14,850 nucleotides of DNA from JAZRUY01 sp045598845 (GTDB taxonomy: Bacteria > Verrucomicrobiota > Lentisphaeria > Victivallales > Victivallaceae): assembly GCA_045598845.1 (NCBI GenBank), contig JAZRUY010000099.1, positions 1 to 14,850 on the forward strand, in the 5' to 3' direction. The translations under genes were made by a program, and so were the position numbers. Under the pieces are notes generated by a model. That model saw only the letters and a program-made list of their open reading frames with translations. It was not told where the DNA came from and searched no databases. Shown piece after piece: positions 13,910 through 14,850 of this stretch. Within the stretch, counting starts at the first letter, position 1, and every line of letters begins with the position of its first letter.

Positions 13910-14850
13910 TCACTTGAGCCGGATTTTACCGATCATCTTGTTCTGGTTGCTGGAATACATCTCCGCCCAGACTCCGTCGTCATCGATAAAGATTTTGGCG
14001 AATCCGCGGTCGCTCCATACATGGTATTCGGTTACTTCCGCCCCGCCGGCATCCAGGGTCGAGCCTTTGCCTTCCGCCGCGGCATGCGCTTCAAAATCCG
14101 CCGCGCTGTCGCACGGATCCCACTTGCCCACGTACGACACATTGTTCGCATTGGTCATCAGCTGATGAATGGTCCCCTGCGCGAATTTACCATCGATTCT
14201 TTCCCAGAAATGCTTGTGTCCGGTGAACACCACCGCTTCGCGCGCCGCCAGTTCCGCCATCACTTCATCGCGGAGTTCCTGCTCGCAACCGGCGAAACTG
14301 TCGGTCTGCCACGGCTTGGATTTTCCGTAATTTTTACCCAGCATCGGGGCGAGGTGCACCAGCACGAAAGTGTGTCTCACGCTGTCTTTCGGATATTTTT
14401 TCAGTTCTTCCGCCAGGTATTTGATGCCGGCCGGTACGCCGCGGACGAATATGTAGAGGTCCTTATTGTACAGCTTTGTCATCAGATACGGCGCTTCCAG
14501 CCGTTCGTACTGCAGATTGTTTTTGGCGTAATTGCGGATAGTTTCCAGAAAAGCCTGTTCATTGACTTCGCGTTCCGCCAGATCCGGGTGGCACTTTTTT
14601 CCCGGTTCGTATTCGATGCCGTCCGGGAATACCGGCCAGCGCGAGGAATCATGGTTGTCGCAGCACATATAAACCGGCAGCCCGCCGCAGCGGGAACTGA
14701 TGGTGCTCAGCGCGTCCGATGTCGCTCTGGCGGTATTCTCCGCACTGTCGAAATCGCCCTGAATCAGGTCGCCGCAATGCAGGATGAACGCGGTGCTGTC
14801 GTCTTTCACCGCCGCCGCCTGCGCCAGCAGCTTGTAGGACATGCCGTCTT
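13910..14850 (-). CDS. Calcineurin-like metallophosphoesterase, copy B (5' end outside window)
   Basis: The C-terminal about 313 residues of a second metallophosphoesterase. The frame runs off the right edge, and the ATG at 14842 is internal, because it aligns with the interior NGLSYRLL of copy A (here DGMSYKLL). Visible motifs are HCGDLIQGD, CDNHDS (again Asp for the usual Gly), LVHLAP and FTGHKH. The N-terminal D-x-H motif and any signal peptide are beyond the window. A hand alignment of the GDLIQGD-to-DNHDS region gives about 46 identical residues in 58 with copy A. It has a slightly longer segment after DNHDS and a different C-terminus (IRLK). The stop is TGA, followed by a strong terminator. 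The substrate is unknown, presumably related to copy A. Confidence 0.87.
   Translation of the reverse strand, partial: DGMSYKLLAQAAAVKDDSTAFILHCGDLIQGDFDSAENTARATSDALSTISSRCGGLPVYMCCDNHDSSRWPVFPDGIEYEPGKKCHPDLAEREVNEQAFLETIRNYAKNNLQYERLEAPYLMTKLYNKDLYIFVRGVPAGIKYLAEELKKYPKDSVRHTFVLVHLAPMLGKNYGKSKPWQTDSFAGCEQELRDEVMAELAAREAVVFTGHKHFWERIDGKFAQGTIHQLMTNANNVSYVGKWDPCDSAADFEAHAAAEGKGSTLDAGGAEVTEYHVWSDRGFAKIFIDDDGVWAEMYSSNQNKMIGKIRLK

Noticed and set aside
1..14850. Defence system, prophage, CRISPR array, tRNA or insertion sequence
   Set aside because: No repeat-spacer pattern, cloverleaf, transposase, integrase, or known defence domain is visible on either strand. The genes are mainly conserved housekeeping ones.

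Overview
The window is a compact stretch of bacterial chromosome, roughly 55% GC, dense in TCCGG/CCGGA. It holds thirteen complete or nearly complete genes plus two cut by the window edges (yicC on the left, a metallophosphoesterase on the right). A lipopolysaccharide-kinase-like protein and signal-peptide-bearing enzymes suggest a Gram-negative envelope. The overall protein character would fit the PVC group (for example Lentisphaerota), but that is a low-confidence inference without a search. I see no tRNA, rRNA, CRISPR array, insertion sequence or prophage gene.

Layout. (1) 2-2150, plus strand: yicC (3' part), cysE and yggS, tightly packed. They cover an RNA endonuclease, serine acetylation for cysteine synthesis, and a PLP-homeostasis protein. 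(2) 5421-2175, minus strand: rsmD, a WaaP/Kdo-kinase-like gene with a long unassigned C-terminal half, and comM/yifB, coupled by an ATGA overlap and then a 5-base gap. (3) 5579-6460, plus: prmA, divergent from rsmD, so two ribosome-modifying methyltransferases share one 157-base control region. (4) 8164-6518, minus: plsY and gpsA, consecutive enzymes of phospholipid synthesis, converging on prmA at a hairpin terminator. (5) 8313-9431, plus: an M24 (Xaa-Pro) aminopeptidase, divergent from plsY across a region with two overlapping promoter-like sequences. (6) 9545-11013, plus: nadC and ruvA, overlapping by ATGA. (7) 13782-11024, minus: an exported calcineurin-like metallophosphoesterase followed by an FAD-dependent oxidoreductase of the UDP-galactopyranose mutase/protoporphyrinogen oxidase type. 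(8) 14850-13910, minus: a second, closely related metallophosphoesterase, separated from the first by a strong terminator and a promoter.

Most of the window is housekeeping: ribosome modification, lipid, cysteine, NAD and PLP metabolism, and recombination. The least explained parts are the C-terminal half of the kinase-like protein, the tandem metallophosphoesterase paralogues with a changed GNHD motif, and their pairing with the flavoprotein. I do not see convincing evidence for an undescribed defence or mobile system.
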